6,485 nucleotides of DNA from Methanosarcinaceae archaeon (GTDB lineage: Archaea > Halobacteriota > Methanosarcinia > Methanosarcinales > Methanosarcinaceae), in NCBI GenBank assembly GCA_028690255.1, contig JAQVBP010000157.1, forward strand, positions 1 through 6,485, written 5' to 3'. A program made the translations under genes and the position numbers. The notes beneath the pieces were generated by a model that made no database searches, was not told the DNA's origin, and saw nothing but the letters and a program-made list of their open reading frames with translations. This document shows, piece by piece, positions 1 through 5,617 of this stretch. Position 1 is the stretch's first letter, and the number at the start of each line of letters is the position of its first letter.

Positions 1-11
1 GTGTCTACCAT
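1..11 (-). CDS. cdhB: cdhB start (ACDS epsilon subunit), partial, cut by window edge
   Basis: Only the first 11 bases are present: ATG at 11-9, then codons for V, D and the start of T. From memory, Methanosarcina CdhB proteins begin M-V-D-T, and cdhB directly follows cdhA in ACDS operons. The start lies two bases after the cdhA stop (14-16), so the two are translationally close or coupled. A strong Shine-Dalgarno (AAGGAGG at 25-19, minus strand) sits inside the last cdhA codons, 7 nt from the ATG. CdhB is the epsilon subunit that pairs with CdhA in the CO dehydrogenase part of ACDS. The identity rests on four codons plus context. Confidence 0.75.
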
Positions 12-13
12 TT

Positions 14-2431
14 TCAGGCCTCCTTGCAGAGTCTCTTGAGGTTAGTTGGCTGTGCCGAGACATCGAACTTGATCTTCGGACCGGAGATGATCTTTTTCTT
101 CTTCCAGTCGATTTCCCAGCCGTGTTCCTGTTCAAGTGCCTTCATGAGTTCAGCACGCTTGGCAAGTGGAAGGTCGGCCTCTGTCCTGACAAACTTCCAC
201 CAGTCTGTTGGCCTCTCTCCGAGGTACTTCTCGTGGAATTCCATCCAGTGGGTCAGCTTGATGGACCTGCCCATGCTGTTGTCAGACGGGCGGATACAGG
301 CTTTTGCCATCATCGGAAGAGCTTCCTGCCAGGTCTCTGCGGTGGTCAGCAGGAATTCCGGCGCTGGCGGGATTGCCATCTCTTCTCCGTTTCTTCCGTC
401 GTAGACCTTCCACTTGGACTCGTCGTAGGTCTTGGCAATCAGGGCTCGCCTGTACTTGGAACTGTGGGGTCCGAGTACTGCCGGGATACCCAGGATGTTA
501 CAGCCGGTACCGATGGAAGATGCCTTCTGGGAGAATGCACCCCAGGCAAGTCCGCAGGCTCCTACACGGGTAAGGGTGTAGTCTGCAATTTCTGCGAGGT
601 TGCCTTCAAGGGTTCTACCTGCAAAGATCGCAGCAACTTTCTCGGCAGCTCCGGTTATGTGTGAGTTCGAGACACAGGATCCGATGTTAACAAGCCCGCC
701 GCATACGAACCCACCGGAGTGTTTCTCGTAAAGGGTCTTGCCGTCTTCGTCCTTGTACATCCCAATGTCCATGGCACCACAGCCGGTAACGACCACGATG
801 TAGTTCCTCTTAAGGAATTCTTCCGCGATGTAATAAACATCCTTGGAACCTTCCGAATAGTTCGGACAGCCGATGATTGCGATGATACCGGGGGTGGTAC
901 CCATGACAAGGTTCAGGCCTTCAGCGCGGATCTCGGCGTCAGTAGCCTGGCCTCTGCCAGCTCTCATCCAGCCTTTCTCCTCAGCAATCAGTTTCTGGGA
1001 AGCCTTCTCGATGACGCTCAGGACCGGAATTTCCTTCTTACAGACCTGTTCGCAGCGGCGGCAGCCGATACATTGGTCGTGGAGGTTCTCAAGGTACGAG
1101 TAGTCCCCTCCTTCCTTGGCGAACTTCATGGCCTCAGGGATGTCGAGTTCAATCGGGCAGGCCAGGTAGCAGGCACCGCAGTCGGCACACTTGTCGACCC
1201 ATCCCTTCAACTCTTCGTCACTTGGGATGTCCCTGAATCCTTCCGCTTTGCGGATCTCGTGCATTTCCTGAGTGAGCCTTATGCAGATTTCTCCGAGTTT
1301 ATCATAGTCAAGAATCACGGCACCCGGAATTGCTCCGGATTTTAGCTCCTCGATGGTCGCATCGACATCCTGCTCGTCCCTGTTGGGCAGCCCATACATG
1401 ATCTTGGGGTTGGATGCGATCACAGGGATCTTAAGTTTCTGAGCTTCGGGCACGATGTCCCCGCGAACACACTGTTCGTCAACAACAATGACGTCAGCCA
1501 TTCCGGAGCGTATTATCTTAAGTTCCTTGGACATGGAACCGATGACCTTGGCATAGGGTGGTCTCTCGTCAGCTTCCTTGTACCTGGTCAGGTCGATTGC
1601 GGTACAGCAGAGTCCGGCGATTTCCATCTTGTCGGTCAGGTTGTTGTCTTCCATGTAGTCCATCATGTAGGTGACACCGGCCACGTTGTGTCCGATCACA
1701 CAGAGGAAGGGCTTTTCTTTGTCAATAGTCCCCATTCCGATTTCAACCAGGGGGGCATTTGGATCGCCTTTCGGGAAGTCAAGAGCCGCAATCTGCACGA
1801 CATCGGAGATTTCCATACCCACATGGTCCAGACTTCCGCTGAAGAGGGCCTTTGAGTCGTAGTCGATCTCTGCGCTTTCCTGCCCGGCGTGGACGGTTGC
1901 AAGAAGTTGGGTGAGTTGTTCTTCAGTAAACTCCATTGCAGGCTTGAGTTCTCCGAGGGTTTTCGGACTGAGGCCTGTAGCGATTGTGATGTTAGGGGTC
2001 AGAACGTTGGAGTCCCCCAGATCGAGGGGAAGATCTTCTCCGAAGGTCTCGATCAGGTGATCGAGTAAATGACGACCGTGGGCTGCGTGGCAGGCAGTAC
2101 CGGTAATCACACGGAGGAAGAATTCCCTGCCGTTGTGTCCCAGCTGGTCAATACCACAGGCACCTCTCTTGTTATTGGAGAGGTCACAGGGACCGTATGT
2201 ACAGTAGCAGCACTGGTCACACATTGGGGTGACTACAGGTTCATAGCGATCCAGCAGTTTAAAGTTCCAGTCGTCCCTGTAGGATGCAAGGCCGGGGTAC
2301 TGGGTGGGACCCATTGGGCCGGCTTTTTCTTCTTTGGCAGCTTCTTTGACTGCCCCTACTATATTTTCAATAGTGATCTGAACGGATTGCAGATCCTCTA
2401 TAGAAAAACTCCCGGTAGTTAATTTACTCAT
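14..2431 (-). CDS. cdhA: CO dehydrogenase alpha subunit of ACDS complex (CdhA)
   Basis: This 805-residue protein is the full expected length for archaeal CdhA, the Ni-Fe-S subunit of the ACDS complex. CdhA interconverts CO (bound to the enzyme) and CO2 with ferredoxin during acetate cleavage or acetyl-CoA synthesis in the cytoplasm. An N-terminal cysteine cluster (C71, C74, C75, C77, C82, C92) fits the cubane ligands of CODH dimers. Two ferredoxin-type CX2CX2CX3C motifs (C415-C425 and C454-C464) are the archaeal-specific insertion carrying two extra [4Fe-4S] clusters. Candidate ligands of the active-site NiFe4S4 C-cluster are H248 (in GHN), C275/C276, C321, C522, C551 and C586. The ATG at 2431-2429 has a strong Shine-Dalgarno 9 nt upstream, and the sequence M-S-K-L-T-T-G-S-F is the family N-terminus. 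No frameshift or missing key residue is visible. Some Methanosarcina carry two cdh operons; I cannot say from this window which paralogue this is. Confidence 0.98.
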   Translation of the reverse strand: MSKLTTGSFSIEDLQSVQITIENIVGAVKEAAKEEKAGPMGPTQYPGLASYRDDWNFKLLDRYEPVVTPMCDQCCYCTYGPCDLSNNKRGACGIDQLGHNGREFFLRVITGTACHAAHGRHLLDHLIETFGEDLPLDLGDSNVLTPNITIATGLSPKTLGELKPAMEFTEEQLTQLLATVHAGQESAEIDYDSKALFSGSLDHVGMEISDVVQIAALDFPKGDPNAPLVEIGMGTIDKEKPFLCVIGHNVAGVTYMMDYMEDNNLTDKMEIAGLCCTAIDLTRYKEADERPPYAKVIGSMSKELKIIRSGMADVIVVDEQCVRGDIVPEAQKLKIPVIASNPKIMYGLPNRDEQDVDATIEELKSGAIPGAVILDYDKLGEICIRLTQEMHEIRKAEGFRDIPSDEELKGWVDKCADCGACYLACPIELDIPEAMKFAKEGGDYSYLENLHDQCIGCRRCEQVCKKEIPVLSVIEKASQKLIAEEKGWMRAGRGQATDAEIRAEGLNLVMGTTPGIIAIIGCPNYSEGSKDVYYIAEEFLKRNYIVVVTGCGAMDIGMYKDEDGKTLYEKHSGGFVCGGLVNIGSCVSNSHITGAAEKVAAIFAGRTLEGNLAEIADYTLTRVGACGLAWGAFSQKASSIGTGCNILGIPAVLGPHSSKYRRALIAKTYDESKWKVYDGRNGEEMAIPPAPEFLLTTAETWQEALPMMAKACIRPSDNSMGRSIKLTHWMEFHEKYLGERPTDWWKFVRTEADLPLAKRAELMKALEQEHGWEIDWKKKKIISGPKIKFDVSAQPTNLKRLCKEA
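19..25 (-). promoter_or_regulatory. Shine-Dalgarno for cdhB, inside the cdhA 3' end
   Basis: The minus strand reads AAGGAGG, seven bases before the cdhB ATG at 11. It is embedded in the codons for the last C-K-E-A residues of CdhA. This arrangement ties cdhB initiation to ribosomes finishing cdhA, as expected for subunits made in fixed proportion. Confidence 0.8.
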
Positions 2432-2440
2432 TTTAGCTTT

Positions 2441-2447
2441 ACCTCCT
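2441..2447 (-). promoter_or_regulatory. Shine-Dalgarno for cdhA
   Basis: The minus strand reads AGGAGGT, nine bases before the cdhA ATG. It is a near-complete match to the archaeal 16S rRNA 3' end and fixes the start codon. It shows that cdhA is translated from a leadered mRNA. Confidence 0.9.
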
Positions 2448-2526
2448 AAATATGCTTAAAGCCACTTCTCAGAGGATTGTATTTACGATATTTGACATAC
2501 CGATACTAACTATATTGATGTCTGTT

Positions 2527-2591
2527 TGAAAGTTCCAGCTATTCGAATGACATTTTTAGTAGATCATTTTTATATATTTATAGAACTTTCA
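2527..2591. repeat. 9-bp inverted repeat enclosing the TATA-like tract
   Basis: TGAAAGTTC (2527-2535) is perfectly complementary to GAACTTTCA (2583-2591), with 47 bases between. It lies about 100-160 nt upstream of the cdhA start. It could be the stem of a large AT-rich RNA hairpin in the leader or a protein-binding pair around the promoter. It coincides with repeat copy R1. Confidence 0.6.
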
Positions 2592-2598
2592 CATACAG
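2530..2598. repeat. Degenerate ~70-bp repeat, copy R1
   Basis: This copy shares an ordered set of blocks with R2 and R3: AGTTCC-GCTATT, then GACATTTTT-TAGATCA, an AT-rich spacer, TATAGAACTT, CACA and ACAG. R1 and R3 match best by eye (roughly three quarters of positions). R1 is the copy closest to cdhA and contains the TATA-like tract. Confidence 0.6.
2567..2583 (-). promoter_or_regulatory. TATA-like tract upstream of cdhA (candidate box A)
   Basis: The minus strand reads CTATAAATATATAAAAA, the strongest TATA-like run close to cdhA. If used, transcription would start about 25 nt closer to the gene, giving a leader of roughly 110-120 nt. That is shorter than the leader I recall for other Methanosarcina cdh operons. 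A start further upstream, with this tract lying inside the leader, is equally possible. The tract is almost symmetrical, and the plus strand contains TTTATATA. Confidence 0.35.
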
Positions 2599-2795
2599 TT
2601 TCAGTGTCTCGTCAACAAGCAAGCGTCTGACAATTGCAAACGATTGTAATTGATTAGATGCGATATTTCATATGTGACATGACACTGGTATATCGATTCC
2701 AAAATTTGAGAATAAACAACGGATAATCACAGATTGACAATGATGACGGAAATCCGTGTTTATCTTTGTCCAGCCATGGTTTTTGTTTGCGGATT

Positions 2796-2813
2796 TACTT
2801 TGGAATCAAAGTA
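2796..2813. promoter_or_regulatory. Palindrome TACTTTG-gaat-CAAAGTA
   Basis: The two 7-bp arms are perfect, with a 4-nt spacer. It lies about 370 nt upstream of the cdhA start codon, close to where a long cdh leader would begin if its length resembles that recalled for other species. It resembles the palindrome at 2912-2927 in having a TTTGGAA-CAAA core, so it is a candidate operator. This is inference only. Confidence 0.4.
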
Positions 2814-2911
2814 CAAATGTCGCGCCAATCCTCAATGATTAAATGATTCTGAATAGTCGTAATCGATTCATTGGTCATCGGTTAAGGAATTTTATTGCCT
2901 GTATGCGATCG

Positions 2912-2927
2912 ATTTTGGAACCAAAAT
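2912..2927. promoter_or_regulatory. Palindrome ATTTTGG-aa-CCAAAAT
   Basis: This is a perfect 7-bp inverted repeat with a 2-nt spacer. It belongs to the same TTTGGAA-CAAA pattern as 2796-2813. Looser half-site-like matches occur at 2696-2705 (ATTCCAAAAT) and at 2942-2950 (ACTCCAAAC). It could be a dyad operator upstream of cdhA. Confidence 0.4.
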
Positions 2928-3093
2928 AAATTATAATTTTGACTCCAAACCTGAAACCGATACCTTGTTCCACCCTCGCACCAACGTAAATTATATCACA
3001 TTTTTGCAAAGATGGAGGCAATTTATCACGATTTCTATCTTAACCGAAGACGTATGGTAATCGATTATAAACGACATTTTAGTGCTGACGCGA

Positions 3094-3169
3094 CAGTTAT
3101 TTAAATGACTTATTTAAATGACATTTTCAAAAAATCGTTTTTCTTTTTACAGAACTTACACACTTACAG
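3094..3169. repeat. Degenerate ~73-bp repeat, copy R2
   Basis: R2 starts CAGTTATTTAAATGAC and ends with AGAACTTACACACTTACAG. It abuts R3 with a shared CAG, giving a tandem period of 73 bp. It contains its own internal duplication, TATTTAAATGAC twice (3099-3122). Confidence 0.55.
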
Positions 3170-3240
3170 TTCCCGCTATTTAAGGACATTTTTATAGATC
3201 ACTTTTAACTTATTATAGAACTTGCACACTTGCAATACAG
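3167..3240. repeat. Degenerate ~73-bp repeat, copy R3
   Basis: R3 directly follows R2 and has the same block order: CAGTTCC-GCTATTTAA, GGACATTTTTATAGATCAC, TTATAGAACTTGCACACTTGCA, ACAG. It is closest to R1, which lies about 635 bp away next to cdhA, so R1 may be a dispersed copy of the R2-R3 tandem unit. Confidence 0.6.
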
Positions 3241-3340
3241 GACCAAATACAGTAAATTAAGCAGTTAAATCTTGAATTTTTAATGAGTTAAGAGTTCACT
3301 GCCGTTTGTTTTAGACATCAAGTGGGTAAGTCCCATAATA

Positions 3341-4004
3341 GTCATTGTGACCTCAGAAAAATCTTGGAGACCACCTAAAAAGCTCTATGTGTGTTGTAAA
3401 ATTACAATTGGGCAATTAGTTTTTATTATCCGGAATCCGTTCATTTGTGATTTGCCGATTGTAGAAGTTACAGTAGGCCACAGCACTTTTCAGATACACT
3501 CTTAAATTACACTTAAGCGACGTATTATAAATAATTTTCATTTTTGTTCGGTATATATATAAAAATAATAAAATTCATTTGTATAAATTCTATTTAACAT
3601 TTTACGAGTTGTTGACTCGTGAAAAATCCTGAAAAGCTGCATTACATACTTATTTTTCATACGAAATAAAAATGAAATTATTCGAATGTGAGACAAAATG
3701 GAAAATCCCAGCGATTAACAGACCTTTACATTAATTCAGGTGTAAAAAGCAGAAAATAGCCACAGAACTGATTGACATCTGATACAAAACTGTTAAGTAA
3801 ACGACATAGTTATAGTCGCATTTTATACATTTAGGGGCTTATTGCCATTGTTTTTATTTTTTCAATCCAGAATCCTGACACTGGATTCAAAACGTATTTA
3901 TTATATCAATGTTTAAATTGGTGTGGCGTTAGTTATTTATATAACACCCCTATTGTGTATTTTGAAGACCTATTGAGTCAAGCAGAGTATCAAGAATCTC
4001 AGAA
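3341..4004. repeat. Copy A of a ~665-bp imperfect direct duplication
   Basis: This stretch aligns in the same orientation and order with 4778-5446. Shared landmarks are GTC-TTGTGA-CTCAGAA at the left end, a 62-bp near-identical core (3384-3445), CTTAAATTACACTTAAGCGA, ACATAGTTATA, and GTATCAAGAATC-CAGAA at the right end. Overall identity looks like 65-70%, so the duplication is old. No intact gene is visible. It contains local hairpins not kept in copy B: a 10-bp stem with one G-T pair (3600-3609 with 3615-3624) and AATCCAG/CTGGATT (3864-3870 with 3881-3887). A frame open from 3287 ends TTTQIHS just before a TAA, parallel to the frame in copy B. Its nature is unknown. Confidence 0.85.
3384..3445. 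other. Highly conserved 62-bp core, copy A
   Basis: It matches 4829-4890 at 57 of 62 positions without a gap, far above the rest of the duplication. It contains the dyad TGTAA-AA-TTACA and the block TTATCCGGAATCCGTTCATT. Possible roles are a binding site, part of a small RNA, or a short coding stretch. Confidence 0.7.
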
Positions 4005-4080
4005 CTACTTATTTGCGATATTCTCCAGGTATGGCATAATGAGGCTTCTGACAGAATGGTGGTATTCTTAAAAACTTTCT
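4005..4080. other. Unassigned spacer
   Basis: This short stretch lies between copy A and the cdhA relic. It might be further-decayed cdhA sequence, since the relic's reading direction runs into it, but I see no supportable match. Confidence 0.3.
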
Positions 4081-4174
4081 GGGACAAACCTTGCTTTTTC
4101 TTAAACAGCTCTTTAGCTGCCCAATCATATTATTGATAGTGACCTGAAAAGATTCAGACCTCAATAGTAAAGTT
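4081..4174 (-). pseudogene. Decayed fragment of a second cdhA 5' end
   Basis: On the minus strand this stretch aligns with codons about 8-43 of the intact cdhA (about 2305-2410). One frame still reads E-S-F-Q-V-T-I-N-N-M-I-G, against Q-S-V-Q-I-T-I-E-N-I-V-G in the intact protein. The nucleotide match resumes after the frame breaks: GGGCAG-TAAAGA-GCTG and AAAGC correspond to the intact codons for G-A-V-K-E-A-A-K-E-E-K-A. Several one-base deletions break the frame, the start codon and Shine-Dalgarno are absent, and nothing beyond about codon 43 is recognisable. It has the same orientation as the real cdhA and lies about 1.75 kb upstream of it. The I-N-N wording resembles, from memory, the other Methanosarcina cdhA paralogue, so it may descend from a different copy. 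Confidence 0.75.
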
Positions 4175-4297
4175 GTGATGAAATCTCAAAATCAAGTGAT
4201 TTATAAATTATTATTCAACGAACTTATAAAATTCCTTAATAATCACTATACTACTGACTGGGATTTATTACTTTAGGAACGCGGAAGATCACGAATA
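4175..4297. other. AT-rich spacer
   Basis: This lies between the cdhA relic and the IS200/IS605-like end. If the relic once had a promoter it would have been here, but no Shine-Dalgarno and no similarity to the upstream region of the intact cdhA is visible. The last bases (GGAAGATCACGAATA) may belong to the insertion element. Confidence 0.3.
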
Positions 4298-4317
4298 CCC
4301 CGGCCTTCAGGTCGGGG
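4298..4317 (+). repeat. IS200/IS605 right-end / guide-RNA-scaffold-like hairpin
   Basis: CCCCGGCC-TTCA-GGTCGGGG forms an 8-bp stem with one G-T pair and a four-base loop, followed by GATGAAGTGAA. This form is typical of the right ends of tnpB-carrying elements, where the DNA hairpin is bound by TnpA and the same sequence ends the TnpB guide RNA. A run of eight T (4338-4345) follows. Confidence 0.65.
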
Positions 4318-4406
4318 ATGAAGTGAACCCTCGCAGGTTTTTTTTGTGCACTTTAGAGCTGATAAATCGTTGTTTCTTTCTAAAATGAGGTCGTCTTTGA
4401 CACCAT

Positions 4407-4436
4407 AGCCACAGGTGGTGCCACACACCTATGGCT
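4407..4436 (+). repeat. IS200/IS605 left-end-like imperfect hairpin
   Basis: AGCCACAGGTG (4407-4417) pairs with CACCTATGGCT (4426-4436), with one mismatch and an 8-nt loop. It lies 16 bases before the transposase start, where single-stranded-DNA transposases of this family usually have a recognition hairpin. Confidence 0.55.
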
Positions 4437-4451
4437 GGGATGTGATAAGCA

Positions 4452-4604
4452 TTGGAACTGCACAGTTTTAGTCATGGCTATGGTCAGATTACCTACCACA
4501 TCGTGTTGGTGCCTAAGTATCGATACAAGATCGTCTACAATAAGCAAGTTAAAAAGGATTGCGTCTTAAGGCAGTGTACCGTAAGTTCTGTAAAATATGA
4601 ATGA
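4452..4604 (+). pseudogene. tnpA: Truncated IS200-type Y1 transposase (TnpA)
   Basis: Translation from TTG at 4452 (probably an ancestral ATG) gives L-E-L-H-S-F-S-H-G-Y-G-Q-I-T-Y-H-I-V-L-V, then P-K-Y-R-Y-K-I-V. This is the conserved N-terminal strand of IS200/IS605 TnpA, of the kind YHLVWxPKYR. Similarity holds to about 4557 (V-K-K-D-C). After that the frame drifts, with another frame reading V-Y-R-K-F-C-K, and a TGA occurs at 4602-4604. About 50 codons remain of a usual 130-150. The HUH metal-binding histidines and the catalytic tyrosine are missing, so it cannot be active. Confidence 0.8.
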
Positions 4605-4650
4605 CTCTGTATCCCCCTTCTCTTACCACAAAAAACAGGATGCAGAGTCA
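4602..4650. repeat. 13-bp inverted repeat (TGACTCTGTATCC / GGATGCAGAGTCA)
   Basis: Arms at 4602-4614 and 4638-4650 pair over 13 positions with one G-T pair, around a 23-base centre. It begins exactly where the tnpA remnant stops. It could be a hairpin or the two ends of another small element that lost its interior. No clear target-site duplication flanks it. Confidence 0.65.
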
Positions 4651-4696
4651 ATGATCAATGTATTTCTACTTTTTTGCATGTTTTCATGTTTGTGCC

Positions 4697-4719
4697 ATAA
4701 CATTATTATATAATGTTAT
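4697..4719. repeat. Perfect 10-bp AT-rich hairpin
   Basis: ATAACATTAT (4697-4706) and ATAATGTTAT (4710-4719) are fully complementary around a 3-base centre. A TATA-like tract (4720-4733) follows, about 45 bp left of repeat copy B. Its role is unknown. Confidence 0.6.
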
Positions 4720-4777
4720 AATTATATATTTTATGTAGGGGTGTTGCACTTATCAAATCACTTGCTTTTGGAACTGA

Positions 4778-5446
4778 GTCTTTGTGATCTCAGAATAATA
4801 AAAGAGATTTTGAGTCTATCCGAAAAGTTCTATGCATGTTGTAAAATTACAATTAGACAATTAGTGTTTATTATCCGGAATCCGTTCATTATGATTCGCG
4901 ATTGTGGTAGTTACAATTGCACTTTTCAGACAGGCTCTTAAATTACACTTAAGCGATGTGTTATATATAGTTTTTGATTTTGATTACTATAAATATAAAA
5001 ATAAACTAATTTTCTTATACATAACACCTAAAATTACTATTTAAATTCTTAATAGTTTTTGACTCCTGATGAAGGCATGAAAACGGCCTTATGTGTTTAT
5101 TTTTAATATGAAATGAATATGATATTTTTGCATATGGGGCCAAATGAAAATGCCTGTAATTAGGTTAATTTATACGTTAAATCAGGTGTATATGGCAGAG
5201 AAAGGGACAGGATTAATGGATCTATAATACAAAATTATTAAGTAAAAGACATAGTTATATTTGCATATTATACCGTTATGGGTTTATTGCTATTGGTTTT
5301 TTATTTATATTTATGAATTATATAAATTGACTAAGAGCTTCTTAATTTTATAATAATTATTTGTTGTTGAGTTAATTATTTATACAACATCTCTTTTGAG
5401 TATTTTGGCTGTCTATTTAATTATGTGCCGTATCAAGAATCCCAGA
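4778..5446. repeat. Copy B of the ~665-bp imperfect direct duplication
   Basis: This is the partner of 3341-4004, offset by about 1.44 kb. It is more AT-rich than copy A and has lost copy A's GC-containing hairpins. A GTG-initiated frame of 66 codons (4741-4941) begins just left of the repeat and ends inside it. Its central residues C-C-K-I-T-I and Q-L-V-F-I-I-R-N-P-F-I also occur in copy A, in a frame ending at the matching position. Codon differences between the copies do not favour silent positions, so I treat this as conserved DNA and not as a proven gene. The rest of the stretch shows nothing recognisable. Confidence 0.85.
4829..4890. other. Highly conserved 62-bp core, copy B
   Basis: This is the partner of 3384-3445, with 57 of 62 bases identical and no gap. 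It retains the TGTAA-AA-TTACA dyad and the TTATCCGGAATCCGTTCATT block unchanged. Confidence 0.7.
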
Positions 5447-5617
5447 AGAGATTCATGATCAACTAACTGAACTTATGTCAAGTGTTTTCGTAATTATTAA
5501 CGTGTTTGGAAGAGAAAAGAGGTTTAATGATTACGATTTTAAGGTCAACACTTAAACGTTTGATGCATAATATATCGATCGGCAGATATTTATCACGTGT
5601 TGCATAAGTGTAATTTG
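5447..5617. other. Upstream region of the DUF134-like gene
   Basis: This AT-rich stretch has no gene. CATAATATATCG (5566-5577) is a plausible TATA box, placing a start near 5600 and giving a very short leader or none for the gene at 5618. No Shine-Dalgarno is seen before 5618. Confidence 0.35.

Larger units (their letters stand above)
2432..3340 (-). promoter_or_regulatory. cdhA: Long cdhA upstream region (leader and promoter zone), non-coding
   Basis: No open frame of note occurs in either strand over about 900 bases, and the base composition is AT-rich. Published work on Methanosarcina cdh operons describes a long 5' untranslated leader (several hundred nucleotides, from memory) that affects expression after transcription starts. 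I therefore expect a good part of this stretch to be transcribed leader. Structures seen: a 9-bp inverted repeat around a TATA-like tract (2527-2591), a 7-bp inverted repeat (CAGTGTC at 2602-2608 with GACACTG at 2681-2687), palindromes at 2796-2813 and 2912-2927, and three copies of a roughly 70-bp repeat. The transcription start cannot be placed from sequence alone. Confidence 0.6.
4298..4604 (+). mobile_element. Remnant of an IS200/IS605-family insertion sequence
   Basis: Three hallmarks occur within 300 bp. A right-end-like GC hairpin (4298-4317) is followed by GATGAAGTGAA, the form found at the 3' end of tnpB elements. A second imperfect hairpin (4407-4436) lies just before a transposase start, as at a left end. 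Finally there is the N-terminus of a TnpA-like Y1 transposase (from 4452). Most of tnpA is gone and tnpB is absent. The right-end-like hairpin precedes the left-end-like one, the reverse of a single intact element. The limits are approximate. Confidence 0.7.

Noticed and set aside
122..1345. Plus-strand open frames opposite cdhA (122-664, 719-1345 and others)
   Set aside because: They are antisense shadows of the highly conserved cdhA codons, with no recognisable domains or ribosome sites.
4741..4941. 66-codon GTG frame as a gene
   Set aside because: It spans the edge of repeat copy B, has no properly spaced ribosome site and resembles no known family. It is kept only as a conserved-frame observation.
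3341..5446. The two repeat copies as long direct repeats of a composite transposon
   Set aside because: Neither copy shows a transposase, terminal inverted repeats or target duplications, and the IS remnant between them has its own unrelated ends.
2432..5596. A tRNA or other standard RNA gene in the long gap
   Set aside because: No cloverleaf-like set of stems or GTTCRANNC-type T-loop motif was seen, and the region is too AT-rich for a typical stable RNA.
5597..5617. GTG at 5597 as the start of the DUF134-like protein
   Set aside because: The seven extra residues do not fit the family N-terminus, whereas ATG 5618 does. It stays possible because neither start has a Shine-Dalgarno.
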